Assembly (NCBI GenBank): GCA_046484285.1
Contig: JAWOBP010000088.1
Coordinates: 1 to 64,000 of the forward strand
DNA: 64,000 nt
Direction: 5' to 3'
DNA from: CAZHCG01 sp046484285
GTDB taxonomy: Bacteria > Myxococcota_A > Polyangia > JAAYKL01
Positions 53,201-64,000 of this stretch are shown piece by piece; the stretch's first letter is position 1, and each line of letters opens with the position of its first letter. Below the pieces are notes generated by a model. That model was not told the DNA's origin, did no database searches, and saw nothing but the letters and a program-made list of their open reading frames with translations. The position numbers were made by a program, and so were the translations under genes.

Positions 53201-53322
53201 TCGTCACATCCACCTTCCTGACCATCGTCTTCGTCCCCGTGTTCTACAGCGCCTTCGACAGCGGGATCGGCGGGGTGAAAATGCTCTTCGGAGGCCGCCG
53301 GCGCGGCCGGCCGCCCGCATGA
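50197..53322 (+). CDS. RND-family efflux transporter (HAE1/AcrB type)
   Basis: A 1041-residue inner-membrane pump with the twelve-helix RND layout: TM1 near residue 12, large periplasmic loops (about 35-320 and 560-850) and helices at 325-540 and 860-1020. The family blocks LPVQLFPDTAPPLV, VTLSAIILSVGMVIDNSVVVLENI, PLLFLSGFTG, GSFYVSLETPSGSSLEET and MTSLSTVAGMIPLA are present. The TM4 Asp used in proton transfer lies in GMVIDNSVV. It expels lipophilic compounds using the proton gradient. Substrate range cannot be inferred. Confidence 0.94.
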   Translation: MTRWILRNRHAVWALVLAVGVFGYLAYQRLPVQLFPDTAPPLVNIITTYPGAAAEDVAQELSRRMEEEFASLEGVFKVKSSSQDNLSVVSVEFQYDRDVDLAAVDVQNAIARIRGELPPNIGEPQVLQFSTADRPIVTYAVTAGDLGRARKLAEDDFAPRLQQVWGVAAVDVFGGSRRAVLVELDRYELEAARIPLQRVVEALRSHNAMTPAGRIRTDSTQSMLRVDTRADTVQALERIPIATAGGSRVLLGDLAAIRKAPLADDSRFRLNGSRAIAMQVFKTTEANTVEVVEATRGVIDELRSSYPGVEISEGEESASFARTSVDNLIGNVGQAILFTAVLMLFFLRQWRTSLVVALTMPLSFGITFAVMKLLDIDLNLVTLSAIILSVGMVIDNSVVVLENIVRRRERERLGPVDGAVAGSDEVRGAALGGTLTNIAVLVPLLFLSGFTGKTFTPLSRTLLIAFLASIVVALVLVPLFSTHLTTLAEGGGIGNRIVHLVSVPFHWAMERLRRFYLLVLRVSLRRRWIVVLAALALFAGGVAGIRALGMDVLPKMDSGSFYVSLETPSGSSLEETERVVRDVEELIRKEKEVRLVQSQVGFEQGMRSLSSFGVQGPTQGFITVTLTDRNQREETVWEIEARLREEIVRVPGIRVSTVRETGNTARSTTSAPVVVRISGDDPLVLDELGAAVESRLAGVPSVVAPMRSWRVDQRQGRFDIDVLEAARLGVSPAMVGRTVLAGTEGVGAGDYYGDKGTPLPIEVSYREQQRRTPGDLLRFPLFTSGAPDPVSLGELARHREVVGQGLVTREHLSPTLEVSAFIEGRPLSFVVSDVEEALVGLDPPGGYQVDLTGEKGDMAESMSELGFALMIGIIGVYLLLVAQFRSFVHPITVLISIPLSLSGIAAALFIAGKPMSMPVMLGLILIVGMVINNAILLIAFIEQRRERGVAIKEALTAAVDLRFRPIMMTSLSTVAGMIPLAAEWSLGAERFSPLAVAVIGGIVTSTFLTIVFVPVFYSAFDSGIGGVKMLFGGRRRGRPPA

Positions 53323-53372
53323 CCGGCACCTCGCCGTCGCCGAGATCCCAATTCGCTCGGGGTCGAAGGGGC

Positions 53373-54380
53373 TTACTTCGAGCCCATCTCCGCAGTCTTC
53401 TCGGAGTAGTCGTAGACGACGGTGTTGGCCAGCTTGCCGGCCTCCCAGATGATGGTGGCCGGTTTCTCGGTGCCCAGGCTGGAGTGAATGGCGGCCAGGC
53501 GCCTTGCCGCTTCGTTGCCGAAGCCCTGCTCGGACTGCCATTCGATCAGCGCGCTGCCTTCCAGCCCCGGCCGCCGGAGCAGGTTCAGATCCTCGAAGCC
53601 GGCCATGCGCTCGATCACCACCTGCGCCCCTTCCACCGCTTTTTCGTCGACACCCAGCGCGGCCACGGCGCCGGCCGGCTCGGTGGCCACGGAGATGGAG
53701 ATGCCCCGGCGGGGGTCGATGATCAACCCCATGCCCACCACATTGCCGCCGTCGGCGGCCGGCGCCAGCAAGCGATCGATCTCGGCCTTGGGAACCCCTT
53801 CTTCCTCCAGCGCCACCTCGACCTTGCCGCGCGGGATGCTTTCGACTCCCACCCGGGCGATCGGAGCCTTGCCGAACTGCACGGAGAAGTAGATCGCTTT
53901 CCACTCGTTGAAGTGGCCGAACAGCGCCGCCTTCTTGCCCGCGTCCTTGTTGAACAGCTCCCCGACCAGGTCGGCCACCGTCTCGCCGAACTTCTGGCCG
54001 TCGCCGCGGGCGGTCAGCCCGAACCGCTCGCCGTCGGGCGACATCAGGTAGCCCACCCGGCCGGCACCGGCCTTGATCAACACCTCGGCGATCTTGCCGA
54101 GCTCGGGCCGCTTCTTCATCTCGATGGTCTGCTGCCCGTGCATGGCCTCGAGCATCGACCTGGCTCGGCTGACCCGCGCGAGCAGCTCGGCTTCGCCCAC
54201 CTCGGTCTCGGCGGCAGTCGCGCCGTCGCCGGCCGGCGGCTTCTCGGCCTGGGTCGGCTGCTCGGACCCGGCCGCCGGCTTCTCCGGCGCCGCTGTCTCC
54301 AGCCCGGCCTCCTTTCCGCAGCCGGCCACCAGGGCCAACCCCAGACCCAACACCAGAATCCACCTGCTTTGCACGGACAT
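53373..54380 (-). CDS. lipoprotein of unknown function
   Basis: A 335-residue lipoprotein; leader MSVQSRWILVLGLGLALVAGC with lipobox. An Ala/Pro/Glu spacer is followed by an alternating alpha/beta body with repeated VGxxxxPRG-like and IERMAGFEDLNLLRRP segments. No motif or family is recognised. It is convergent with the RND pump and divergent from the PhoU-like gene. Confidence 0.75.
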   Translation of the reverse strand: MSVQSRWILVLGLGLALVAGCGKEAGLETAAPEKPAAGSEQPTQAEKPPAGDGATAAETEVGEAELLARVSRARSMLEAMHGQQTIEMKKRPELGKIAEVLIKAGAGRVGYLMSPDGERFGLTARGDGQKFGETVADLVGELFNKDAGKKAALFGHFNEWKAIYFSVQFGKAPIARVGVESIPRGKVEVALEEEGVPKAEIDRLLAPAADGGNVVGMGLIIDPRRGISISVATEPAGAVAALGVDEKAVEGAQVVIERMAGFEDLNLLRRPGLEGSALIEWQSEQGFGNEAARRLAAIHSSLGTEKPATIIWEAGKLANTVVYDYSEKTAEMGSK

Positions 54381-54633
54381 GAGGCCTCCTTCGACTCGAT
54401 CGATTCGAAAGTGGACGATAGCCGTCCTCCAAATAAGCGGTCAATTAGATTTTCCGCCGACGGGAAGATCGCCTCGATTTCACCTCGATCAGTAGGTTCG
54501 ATACGACCAGCCTGGAGCCGTCGATGCGAATCGCTCCGCAGTTTTTCGTCTTTCATCCTACAATCCCCTTGTGCTAGCCTAATTGTTTGTCGAATTTGTG
54601 CCGGCGGCGTGCTCGCCTGCCAGGGAGGAGTCG

Positions 54634-55326
54634 ATGCTCGACAGGATCAGATTCTGGATGGGGACGGACGAGCCTCTCGGCCGGGAGTGGAAGGACTTTT
54701 TCCAGATGCTGGCCATGGGCCGCGATCTGTACGGCGACGCCTGGGCGGTGCTTTACGGCGAGACGGACCGGGAGGCGGTCAAGGACGACATCTACCGCAG
54801 CGATGTTGCAATCAACAAAAGCGAGCGCAAGCTGCGCAAGCAGCTGGTCACGCACCTGGCGGTCAACCCCGAGCAGGATGCGGTCGGCTGCCTGCTGCTG
54901 ATGAGCTTGGTCAAGGACGCCGAGCGGATCGGGGACTGCTGCAAGAACATCTACGAGGCGGCCTGTATGCTGGGCAGGAGCGGCGAGGAGCTTCGCTACT
55001 GGGAGCGCCTCGAAGATTTCGGCCGCAGGGTCGACGAGACCTTCGAGCAGACGATTCGCGCGATGAAAAACGAGTCTCCCGACGTTGCCGAGGAGGTGGT
55101 GCGCGAAGAGGTGGAGATGAACCGCGAGTTCGACTCGTTCATCGAGGACCTGGCGAGCTCGGATCTGGACGCGCGGCAGACCGCGGGCACGGTGCTGCTG
55201 GTGCGGGCCGTCAAGCGGGTTCGCGCGCACCTGTCCAACGTCGCATCGTCCGTGGTGATGCCGCTCCCGCAGCTCGATCACCGCCCCCGCGACCTGAGGC
55301 CCAGGCGGGAGAAAAAGGCGACGTAG
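54634..55326 (+). CDS. PhoU-like helical protein
   Basis: A 230-residue helical protein. The central part (DVAINKSERKLRKQLVTHL, then CLLLMSLVKDAERIGDCCKNIYE) matches the metal-binding three-helix-bundle repeat of PhoU, with its E/D-x3-D pattern in DAERIGD. PhoU proteins modulate phosphate uptake and signalling. The Pst transporter is not adjacent. GGGAGGAG precedes ATG 54634; an upstream frame to 54583 is unlikely. Confidence 0.8.
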   Translation: MLDRIRFWMGTDEPLGREWKDFFQMLAMGRDLYGDAWAVLYGETDREAVKDDIYRSDVAINKSERKLRKQLVTHLAVNPEQDAVGCLLLMSLVKDAERIGDCCKNIYEAACMLGRSGEELRYWERLEDFGRRVDETFEQTIRAMKNESPDVAEEVVREEVEMNREFDSFIEDLASSDLDARQTAGTVLLVRAVKRVRAHLSNVASSVVMPLPQLDHRPRDLRPRREKKAT

Positions 55327-55425
55327 ATCGCTGCGTCGATTTCATTCGTTTGGAATATTTGCCGCACAGAGCTGTCTCTATCATTGTGTAATTGTGTTTT
55401 TTGGAGAAACGAAAGGAGCCTTGCG

Positions 55426-55980
55426 ATGAAAAGAGTTGAATGGTCGATTGTATTGGCAGCGGTGCTCACCTTGGCGCTCGGTCTGGGATGGGGCTGCTCG
55501 GACGACGGCGACGACGACGATGGGAGCGGTGACGCGGACACGGACGCGGACACGGACGCGGACACGGACGCCGACACGGACGCGGACGCGGACACGGACG
55601 CGGACACGGACGCCGACACCGATGCCGACACCGACACGGGCGGGGATTTCGAGCTCAACGGCACTTGGATCTACACTGGATCCGAAGATCTCTCGGCCAG
55701 CATGGAAGTCACCAACGAAACGATGATCGACGAGGAGCTCGATTCCACCGCCTGGTCGGCCGAGTGGTCGATCACCTCCTGGAACAATGAAGCCGATCAT
55801 TTCGACCTGGTGTTGGAGTCGGTCGAAGGCGAGTACGAACTGCAGGTCGGCGACGAGATGAAGTGCGCCTACGTTTTGGACGGCGATACGGTGGATCTCT
55901 ACTACTCGACCGAAGGTGGGTACCCCACGGCCGAGGGCGGCACCGAGGGCGTCGACTACTGGGAGTACACTCGCCAGTAG
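55426..55980 (+). CDS. short Asp-repeat lipoprotein
   Basis: A 184-residue lipoprotein. The leader MKRVEWSIVLAAVLTLALG ends in WGC. Asp-Asp and Asp-Ala/Asp-Thr repeats follow to about residue 72. The remaining 110 residues look like a small beta-sheet domain (GTWIYTGSEDLSASMEVTN ... YELQVGDEMKCAYVLDGDTV), similar to lipocalin-like domains. Same design as the lipoproteins at 4185 and 5668. AAAGGAG lies upstream of ATG 55426. Confidence 0.83.
   Translation: MKRVEWSIVLAAVLTLALGLGWGCSDDGDDDDGSGDADTDADTDADTDADTDADADTDADTDADTDADTDTGGDFELNGTWIYTGSEDLSASMEVTNETMIDEELDSTAWSAEWSITSWNNEADHFDLVLESVEGEYELQVGDEMKCAYVLDGDTVDLYYSTEGGYPTAEGGTEGVDYWEYTRQ
55531..55642. repeat. Asp-Ala/Asp-Thr coding repeat
   Basis: GACGCGGACACG-type 12-base units repeat with a few synonymous changes. 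They encode Asp-Ala-Asp-Thr on the plus strand. Confidence 0.85.
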
Positions 55981-56063
55981 CCCAAGGGCCGTTTCTCCGG
56001 TGGAGCTCAGATTGTTTCCAACGGGGGTGAGCGCGATGGTATAATGGCACTCGGAGGTGCTTC

Positions 56064-56963
56064 ATGAGCCGCTGGGTGCCTTGCGTCGTCGTCGCGCTTT
56101 CGGTCGCATGCGCCTCTTCGACCTTGGATACGGGGAGCGAAGACGACGACGACACCGGAGCCTCGACGGACGCCGACGTCGATTCCGACGCGGATGCGGA
56201 CGGGGACAGCGACGCCGACTCGGATTCGGACACGGATTCCGACAGCGACGCCGACTCCGATTCCGATACGGACGCGGACACCGATTCCGACGCGGAGATC
56301 GACTGCATCTACGAGTGCCTGCCGCCCGCTCAATGCCAGGGTCCGCAAGACGCGATCCACGAGAGCATGAGCTGCGATCAGCAAGGAGACGTCTGCTGCG
56401 AGACGGGCGGGGACGCCGATGTCGACACCGACACCGATGCGGACACCGACACCGATGCGGACACCGACACCGACACCGACACCAGCCCGTGCAGCCTCTC
56501 GGTCGAGGAGTCGTTCGATTCGTCGTCGCTGCCCGGCGGCTGGGTGGTCGACAACTACGACGGAGACGGATATCAGTATACCTGGACTTGGAGCAACACG
56601 AGCAACACGACCGGCGGGAGCGGCGGGTACTGGTGGGTGGACTCCACTCCCTACCACGAGGATTTCGACGATCGGCTGCTGACGGCCGAGTACGATCTCG
56701 GAGATTGCTCGTCGGTGACGCTCTCTTACAACCACGATTACAGCGACTACGACGTTGACGATTTCGGCTACGTCGATATCCAGGTGGACCAGGGCGGCTG
56801 GCAGACCGTGCAGGTCTACGACAGCTCCCAGGACGGCTTCGCCAGCCACCAGGTCGATTCCTACCTGGGCTCGGGAACCAGCTTCCGCTTTCGCTTCAGG
56901 TACGTGGGAAACTACGACTACTACTGGAAGCTCGACGACGTGCAGGTGACCGGGGAGCTCTGA
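56064..56963 (+). CDS. secreted Asp-repeat protein with Cys-rich segment and beta-sandwich
   Basis: A 299-residue protein starting MSRWVPCVVVALSVACASS, with a probable lipobox at Cys16. Two Asp-Ser/Asp-Thr blocks (about residues 35-75 and 117-142) flank a compact Cys-rich part (DCIYECLPPAQCQG ... CDQQGDVCCETGG). The C-terminal 155 residues are Tyr/Asp/Gly-rich and strand-like (SFDSSSLPGGWVVDNYDGDG ... YYWKLDDVQVTGEL). They resemble MAM/jelly-roll domains that sit at the end of secreted proteins. GGAGGTG precedes ATG 56064. The last 68 bases overlap the convergent nth end. Confidence 0.83.
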   Translation: MSRWVPCVVVALSVACASSTLDTGSEDDDDTGASTDADVDSDADADGDSDADSDSDTDSDSDADSDSDTDADTDSDAEIDCIYECLPPAQCQGPQDAIHESMSCDQQGDVCCETGGDADVDTDTDADTDTDADTDTDTDTSPCSLSVEESFDSSSLPGGWVVDNYDGDGYQYTWTWSNTSNTTGGSGGYWWVDSTPYHEDFDDRLLTAEYDLGDCSSVTLSYNHDYSDYDVDDFGYVDIQVDQGGWQTVQVYDSSQDGFASHQVDSYLGSGTSFRFRFRYVGNYDYYWKLDDVQVTGEL

Positions 56964-57630
56964 TCGCCTGTTTCTTTCGATTCTTGCGGGCTTCTTCGGC
57001 GATTCGTCCGCGGCTGGCGGCCCAGGAGCAGATCGGGCAGCGCGTCAGGTCGTGGCCGCGGGCCGGGCAGTGCTCGCGTCCGAAGTAGATGATCTGGAGG
57101 TGGCGATCGCGCCAGCTCTCCGGCGGCCAGAGTTTTTTCAGATCGCGTTCGGTGCGCAGCGGCGACTCGCCTCGCGACAGCCCCCAGCGGGCGGCCAGGC
57201 GGTGGATGTGCGTGTCGACCGGGAAGGCCGGCAGACCGAACGCCTGGGAGAGCACCACTCCGGCGGTCTTGTGCCCCACGCCGGGCAGCGCCTCCAACTC
57301 GTCGAAGGTACGCGGCACCTCGCCGCCGTGGTCGCGGGTCAGGATTTCGGAAAGAGCGCTGATCGCCCTGCTCTTGGACGATGCCAGCCCGCAGGGCCGG
57401 ATCGTGATTTCGATCTTCTCGCGGGGCAGCCGCGCCATCTCCTCGGGGGTCGAGGCGAGTGCGAACAGCCGCGGCGCGGTCTCGTTGACCCGCTTGTCGG
57501 TGCACTGCGCCGAGAGCACGGTCGCGACCAGCAGCGTGTACGGATCGCGGTGCCCGAGCGGAACGCCGGGGCGCGGGTAGAGCTCGTCCAGAATCGCGGC
57601 GATGCGCCGCGCCTTTTCCTTGCGAGTCAC
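56896..57630 (-). CDS. nth: endonuclease III, cluster-variant
   Basis: A 244-residue DNA glycosylase/lyase for oxidised pyrimidines. The helix-hairpin-helix LEALPGVGHKTAGVVLSQAF carries the catalytic Lys, and the following VDTHIHRLAARWG carries the catalytic Asp. The C-terminal iron-sulfur loop is unusual: EHCPARGHDLTRCPICSWA gives C-x9-C-x2-C and no fourth Cys follows (family norm C-x6-C-x2-C-x5-C). The tail after it is Arg/Ser-rich. It starts with GTG 57628-57630. Catalytic residues are intact, so enzyme activity is expected even if the cluster is altered or missing. Confidence 0.9.
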   Translation of the reverse strand: MTRKEKARRIAAILDELYPRPGVPLGHRDPYTLLVATVLSAQCTDKRVNETAPRLFALASTPEEMARLPREKIEITIRPCGLASSKSRAISALSEILTRDHGGEVPRTFDELEALPGVGHKTAGVVLSQAFGLPAFPVDTHIHRLAARWGLSRGESPLRTERDLKKLWPPESWRDRHLQIIYFGREHCPARGHDLTRCPICSWAASRGRIAEEARKNRKKQAIRAPRSPARRRASSSSRSFPRT

Positions 57631-57799
57631 GCCGCCAGCATAGCATCAACGTTCATCTATTTGGCTCACTGATTCGGAGGCTGGGGAACAGGCTGGACAA
57701 AGGGCGGGGCACTTGCCTTTCGGCGTTGGGCGGACTAGCTTGTGTGCGGCCCGCCGGAGGCGGGCGAGGAGAGGGAAGCAAAGCGACGGACGAGACGCG

Positions 57800-60777
<2,978 letters not shown>

Positions 60778-60799
<22 letters not shown>

Positions 60800-61989
60800 T
60801 CGGGGCTCTGTTGCTGGCGGTCGGGTGTGGAGGCGCTCCCGGTCCCGATCTCTCGACACGGCTCGAAGCCGATCGGGCCTCCCCGCGCGAGGAAGGGCCT
60901 CTTCGCGCCGAGCATTACGGGGGAGCGGCGCCCGCGGTCGATTTGCGATCCCGAGAGCAGGATCTGTGGAGCGAGCTGGCCGGCGAGAGCGACGGCTGCA
61001 GCTGCATGATCGATCCGCGCCTGGTGCTGGCGGCGCGGCTACATGCCGATGATCTCTCCGCACGCGACGGCGGCCCCCGCCGCGGCGATATCGATCACCT
61101 CCGCTTTCAGCTCGAGACGGTGGGCGGCACCGATTATGGTGTGCAGTCGTTCGTCGCTTCGCCGGATGCCGAGGGCCGGGCCGCGCTGGAGCGATTCGTC
61201 GCCAAGCGCGGTGGAGAATGGACGCACTGCGGAGTCGGCGCTGCGGCCGGTACGAGCGACGCGGTGGTCGTCTGGATCGGAGTCAGGCGCCTGCTCGAGC
61301 TCGATCCGATCCCGGTCCGGAGCCGGGTCGGCGCCAGGCTGCGGGTCGGCGGTGGCGTGCTGGTCGACGAGCCGCGGCGGTTGCTGGCCTACCAGGGGCT
61401 GCCCGACGGAAGCGTGCGCCGCCTGGCGGTCGAGGGCTCCCGGCGACTGGAGGTGACGGTCGAGCTCGACCGCGGAGGGCGGCACGACCTGGAGATCCTG
61501 CTCGATGTCGGGCGGGGACCCGAGGTCGCGGCGCTGTTGCACCTCTACGCCGGCGTGGAGCCGGCGGTGCGTCCGGTCGTTACGCCGGATCTGGGCGCGG
61601 GGGACGGCGATCTCGCTTTGGACGAGCGGTTGGCCTCGATGCTGACCGCCGCGCGCCGCAGGTCGGGGCTGCGTCCCCTGCGTCGCGATCCGCGCCTGGA
61701 CGAGATCGCCTGCGAGCACTGCGAGGCGATGACACAGCTGGGTTTCTTCGGCCACGTGGGACCTCGAGGTGACGATCTGGCCGCCCGCCTGCGGTCGCAC
61801 GACCTGCTGCCGCAAAGAAGCGCGGAGAACATCGCGCGTAGCTCCAGCGTGGCGCGGGCCCACCGCAACCTGATGGCGAGCCCCTCGCATCGTATGCACG
61901 TGCTCGACCGGAGCTTCACGCACGTGGGCATCGGCGTGGCTCGCGACGGTGACGAGGTGGTGGTCACCCAGGTTTTCGCCCGCTGGTGA
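60778..61989 (+). CDS. CAP/SCP-domain lipoprotein
   Basis: A 403-residue lipoprotein starting with GTG inside the secA end. The leader VLRTKSLIGALLLAVGC gives a lipobox. The N-terminal ~250 residues form one or two strand-rich domains with repeated Val/Gly/Arg pattern and no known family. The C-terminal ~125 residues are a CAP domain: LTAARRRSGLRPLRRDPRL, ACEHCEAMTQLGFFGHVGP, AENIARS and VGIGVARDGDEVVVTQVF. The usual two-His site is only partly kept (FFGHVG present). CAP proteins act outside the cell; the role is open. Confidence 0.83.
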
Positions 61990-63184
61990 CGGCGCTCCTG
62001 CAATCGGCGCAGAGGGTCGGCTCGGCCCAGCTTCCGAGCTTGACGAGCAACTGGTGCTCGCGGGTCCATGTGATTGGCCTGCCGCAGCGCCGGCAGGCCA
62101 GCTCGCGCGTCTCGGCCTGCTGCAGAAATGCCTGGCAGTCGTCGCACATCCGCTTGGGCGGGCTGTCCCCGCGGCCCTTGCGCACGGCGGCGAGCTGGCT
62201 TTCGGGTCTCCAGGTCCAGCTGCCTTCGCAGCCCTCGTACTTGCAGGGGACCTGGCGGGGTTCCAGTGATCGGATCTGGTCGGCGCACTCGGTGCACATC
62301 CGCCGCGGCGGATCGCTGCGGCCCTGCGCCGCGGCCTCGAGCTGCATGCCGCGCTTCCAGACCCAGGTGTTCCTGCATCCGGCGATGCGGCATTCGACCT
62401 CGATGTCGCGATACTCCAGGTAGCGTCCGTGACACTGCTCGCACATCCTCGCTGGCGGCTCTTCCTCGCCGGCGGCGTGCGCTTCGAGCTGGGCGAAGCG
62501 CGTCCATGTCCAGCTGTTCTCGCAGCCGCGCACCCGGCAGGGCACCTCCCGTTCCTCGAGCCGGGCGAAACGTTCGGAGCAGTCGGGGCACATCCGCTTT
62601 GGGGGATCGCCGCGGCCCTGTGCCGCCGCCTCGAGCTGGGCGAAACGCGTCCAGGTCCAGCTGCCCTCGCAACCGTGAATCCGGCAGGGCATCTCGCGCT
62701 GTTCGATCTGTACGAAGCGCTGGTAGCACTGCTCGCACATCCTGGCCGGAGGCCTGGCCTCGCCGGAACCGCCGTCGGCCTCGAGACGCTTGGCGCCCGA
62801 CCACGTCCAGGTGTTCTTGCAGCCGCGTACGCGACACCGCACCTCGCGGCTCTCTATCTCACGGGCCTTTTCGCGGCAGTCGCGGCAGAGACGGTTACGC
62901 GGGGGATCGGTCGAGCCCCGCTCCAGCGCGGCCATGCGGGCGGCGCGCGTCCAGGTCCAGGTGTTGTCGCAACCTTCGGCGGCGCAAGGGACCTCCACGT
63001 CGTCCAGCCCCTTGTGGTCGGCGTAGCAGTCGGCGCACATCCGGCGCGGGTCGCCCTTCTTGCCGTCGCTGATCCAGCGCAGCTGGTCGATTCCCTCCCA
63101 GGTCCAGGTGTTCCGGCAGCCGGCCACCCGGCAGGGCATCTGCTTGCTCTTCAGGTTGCTGAGCAACGATGCTTTCAGTGTCAC
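61964..63184 (-). CDS. protein of eight tandem zinc-ribbon repeats
   Basis: A 406-residue cytoplasmic protein made almost entirely of eight repeats of about 49 residues. Each follows the pattern C-x4-C-(E/K)-(N/G)-(T/S)-W-T-W ... QLEA ... PP-x-RMC-x2-C, then a helical linker ending in E-x-R-E-(V/M)-x-C, which opens the next repeat. Examples are PCRVRGCENSWTWTRFAQLE and PARMCEQC. The eighth repeat is different (CRRCGRPITWTREHQL ... LCADCR, C-x2-C at both ends) and resembles the single 'probable zinc-ribbon' domain found alone in many bacteria. It starts with GTG 63184 overlapping the mtaB stop (GTGA). Binding to DNA, RNA or protein is not known. Confidence 0.85.
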   Translation of the reverse strand: MTLKASLLSNLKSKQMPCRVAGCRNTWTWEGIDQLRWISDGKKGDPRRMCADCYADHKGLDDVEVPCAAEGCDNTWTWTRAARMAALERGSTDPPRNRLCRDCREKAREIESREVRCRVRGCKNTWTWSGAKRLEADGGSGEARPPARMCEQCYQRFVQIEQREMPCRIHGCEGSWTWTRFAQLEAAAQGRGDPPKRMCPDCSERFARLEEREVPCRVRGCENSWTWTRFAQLEAHAAGEEEPPARMCEQCHGRYLEYRDIEVECRIAGCRNTWVWKRGMQLEAAAQGRSDPPRRMCTECADQIRSLEPRQVPCKYEGCEGSWTWRPESQLAAVRKGRGDSPPKRMCDDCQAFLQQAETRELACRRCGRPITWTREHQLLVKLGSWAEPTLCADCRSAVTSGRKPG

Positions 63185-64000
63185 GGTGCGTTCTCCCTCT
63201 CGATCACGACAGCGCTGATCCTATCCCTTTCCCATCCCTGCTCCAACCTCGCCGCCAGCAACTCGCCGGGGGTTGCCGAGGCGCAGTGCACCGCGACCCG
63301 CACGTAGTCCTCGGACAGGCCGCTCGCGCCCCGCTCGTCACTCTGCTCTACCAGGATCTCCCGGCGGGTGCCGATCAGCCCCGCGCGAAACTCTCGCCCC
63401 AGCCGATCCGACAGCTCGCGCACGACGCGCACCCGCCGGCGGGCCTCGCCGCGGGACGGAGTCGGGGCGTCGAGCCCGGCGGCGGGCGTGTCCGGTCGGG
63501 GCGAGTAGGGGAAGGCGTGCACGTATGCGGGGCGCACGGTCTCGAGCACTTCGAGCGTGTGTTGCAAGGCACCGGCGCTCTCCCCCGGAAAGCCGAGCAG
63601 TACGTCGGTGCCGAGAGCCAGTCCGTCGACGTTGCGGCGAGCCGCTTCGACCAGGCGTACGAAGTCGCCGCCTCGGTATCCGCGTCTCATCAGCGCCAGG
63701 ACCTCGTCGTCGCCGGACTGCAAGGGTAGGTGCAGGTGGGGGCAGATCCGGGGATGGCCGCCGACGACCTCCAGCAACCTCTCGTCGACGGCCCACGGCT
63801 CCAGCGAGCTGAAACGCACCCGGCCCGGTGCGAAGCGATCGGCCGCCAGCTCGACCAGCTCCGCCAGTGATCGTTTCGGTGTCAGGTCGCGTCCCCAGGC
63901 ACCGATCTGCACTCCGGTCAGCACCAGCTCCCGGTATCCCGCCTCGGCGAAGAGGGCCGCCTCCTCTTCGACCAGCTCGGGCGGCAGCGATCGGGGAGCA
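63181..64000 (-). CDS. mtaB: threonylcarbamoyladenosine tRNA methylthiotransferase MtaB (partial)
   Basis: The C-terminal ~273 residues of a radical-SAM methylthiotransferase of the MtaB type, which adds a methylthio group to t6A37 of tRNAs. The frame reads in from the right end with RSLPPELVEEEAALFAEAGY and ELVLTGVQIGAWGRDL, then FSSLEPWAVDERLL, HLHLPLQSGDDEVLALMRRGY, TDVLLGFPGES and HAFPYSPRPDTPAA. The last segment fits the TRAM-like end. The radical-SAM CxxxCxxC and the N-terminal domain lie outside the window. Confidence 0.92.
   Translation of the reverse strand, partial: APRSLPPELVEEEAALFAEAGYRELVLTGVQIGAWGRDLTPKRSLAELVELAADRFAPGRVRFSSLEPWAVDERLLEVVGGHPRICPHLHLPLQSGDDEVLALMRRGYRGGDFVRLVEAARRNVDGLALGTDVLLGFPGESAGALQHTLEVLETVRPAYVHAFPYSPRPDTPAAGLDAPTPSRGEARRRVRVVRELSDRLGREFRAGLIGTRREILVEQSDERGASGLSEDYVRVAVHCASATPGELLAARLEQGWERDRISAVVIERENAP

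Overview
The window is high-GC DNA with dense operons, most linked by 4-base ATGA or GTGA overlaps. It looks like a chromosomal segment of a Myxococcota-like (former Deltaproteobacteria) bacterium with two membranes. The signs are five secreted proteins, four with a clear lipobox, carrying long Asp-x-Asp-x repeats (Asp-Thr, Asp-Ser, Asp-Ala), one of them with a MopE-type metal-binding motif; a secreted propeller-like protein ending in a CGC motif reminiscent of MYXO-CTERM; an MCE/Mla lipid transport operon; and many sensor kinases. The taxonomic call is inference from these family signatures.

Layout. 1-345: left-edge junction with an amino-acid permease remnant. 0.3-3.7 kb: ruvA-ruvB and a large unknown helical protein. 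3.8-6.7 kb: a small conserved protein and two Asp-repeat lipoproteins. 6.9-11.7 kb: YjbQ and a tandem pair of 7TM-PAS-kinase-receiver proteins. 11.8-16.5 kb: alpha/beta hydrolase, MopE-motif lipoprotein, hotdog thioesterase, group II intron remnant, cytochrome lipoprotein, tRNA-Sec, propeller protein. 16.6-17.7 kb: HAD phosphatase and HigBA. 17.9-20.6 kb: MlaE, a degenerate MlaF-like protein, MlaD. 20.7-23.9 kb: rpoH, an outer-membrane protein, a 157-bp MITE-like element, metK. 24.0-29.4 kb: a complete four-gene Wadjet (JetABCD) anti-plasmid system, convergent with a nuclease-helicase fusion (29.6-32.0 kb) and murA. 33.4-39.2 kb: small secreted proteins and a five-gene FHA/CpaF/TPR operon. 39.3-45.3 kb: KinB-like sensor, AlgB-like sigma-54 activator, then an unknown Cys-rich protein with KtrB/KtrA behind a candidate sigma-54 promoter. 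45.3-53.3 kb: class I Hcp, an nrfA remnant, two TetR regulators with related operators, a cupin, and an RND efflux pair. 53.4-57.6 kb: lipoproteins, PhoU-like protein, Nth. 57.8-64 kb: secA, CAP-domain lipoprotein, an eight-fold zinc-ribbon repeat protein, and mtaB running off the right end.

Most unusual: the eight-repeat zinc-ribbon protein (61964-63184); the MlaF-position ABC protein that has lost Walker A, signature and Walker B residues (18724-19446); the MITE that appears to have separated two convergent genes once sharing one CTAG stop site (22526-22690); and the Wadjet/nuclease-helicase island. MurA carries Asp in place of the fosfomycin-target Cys. A selenocysteine tRNA is present with no visible sel genes or selenoprotein in the window.
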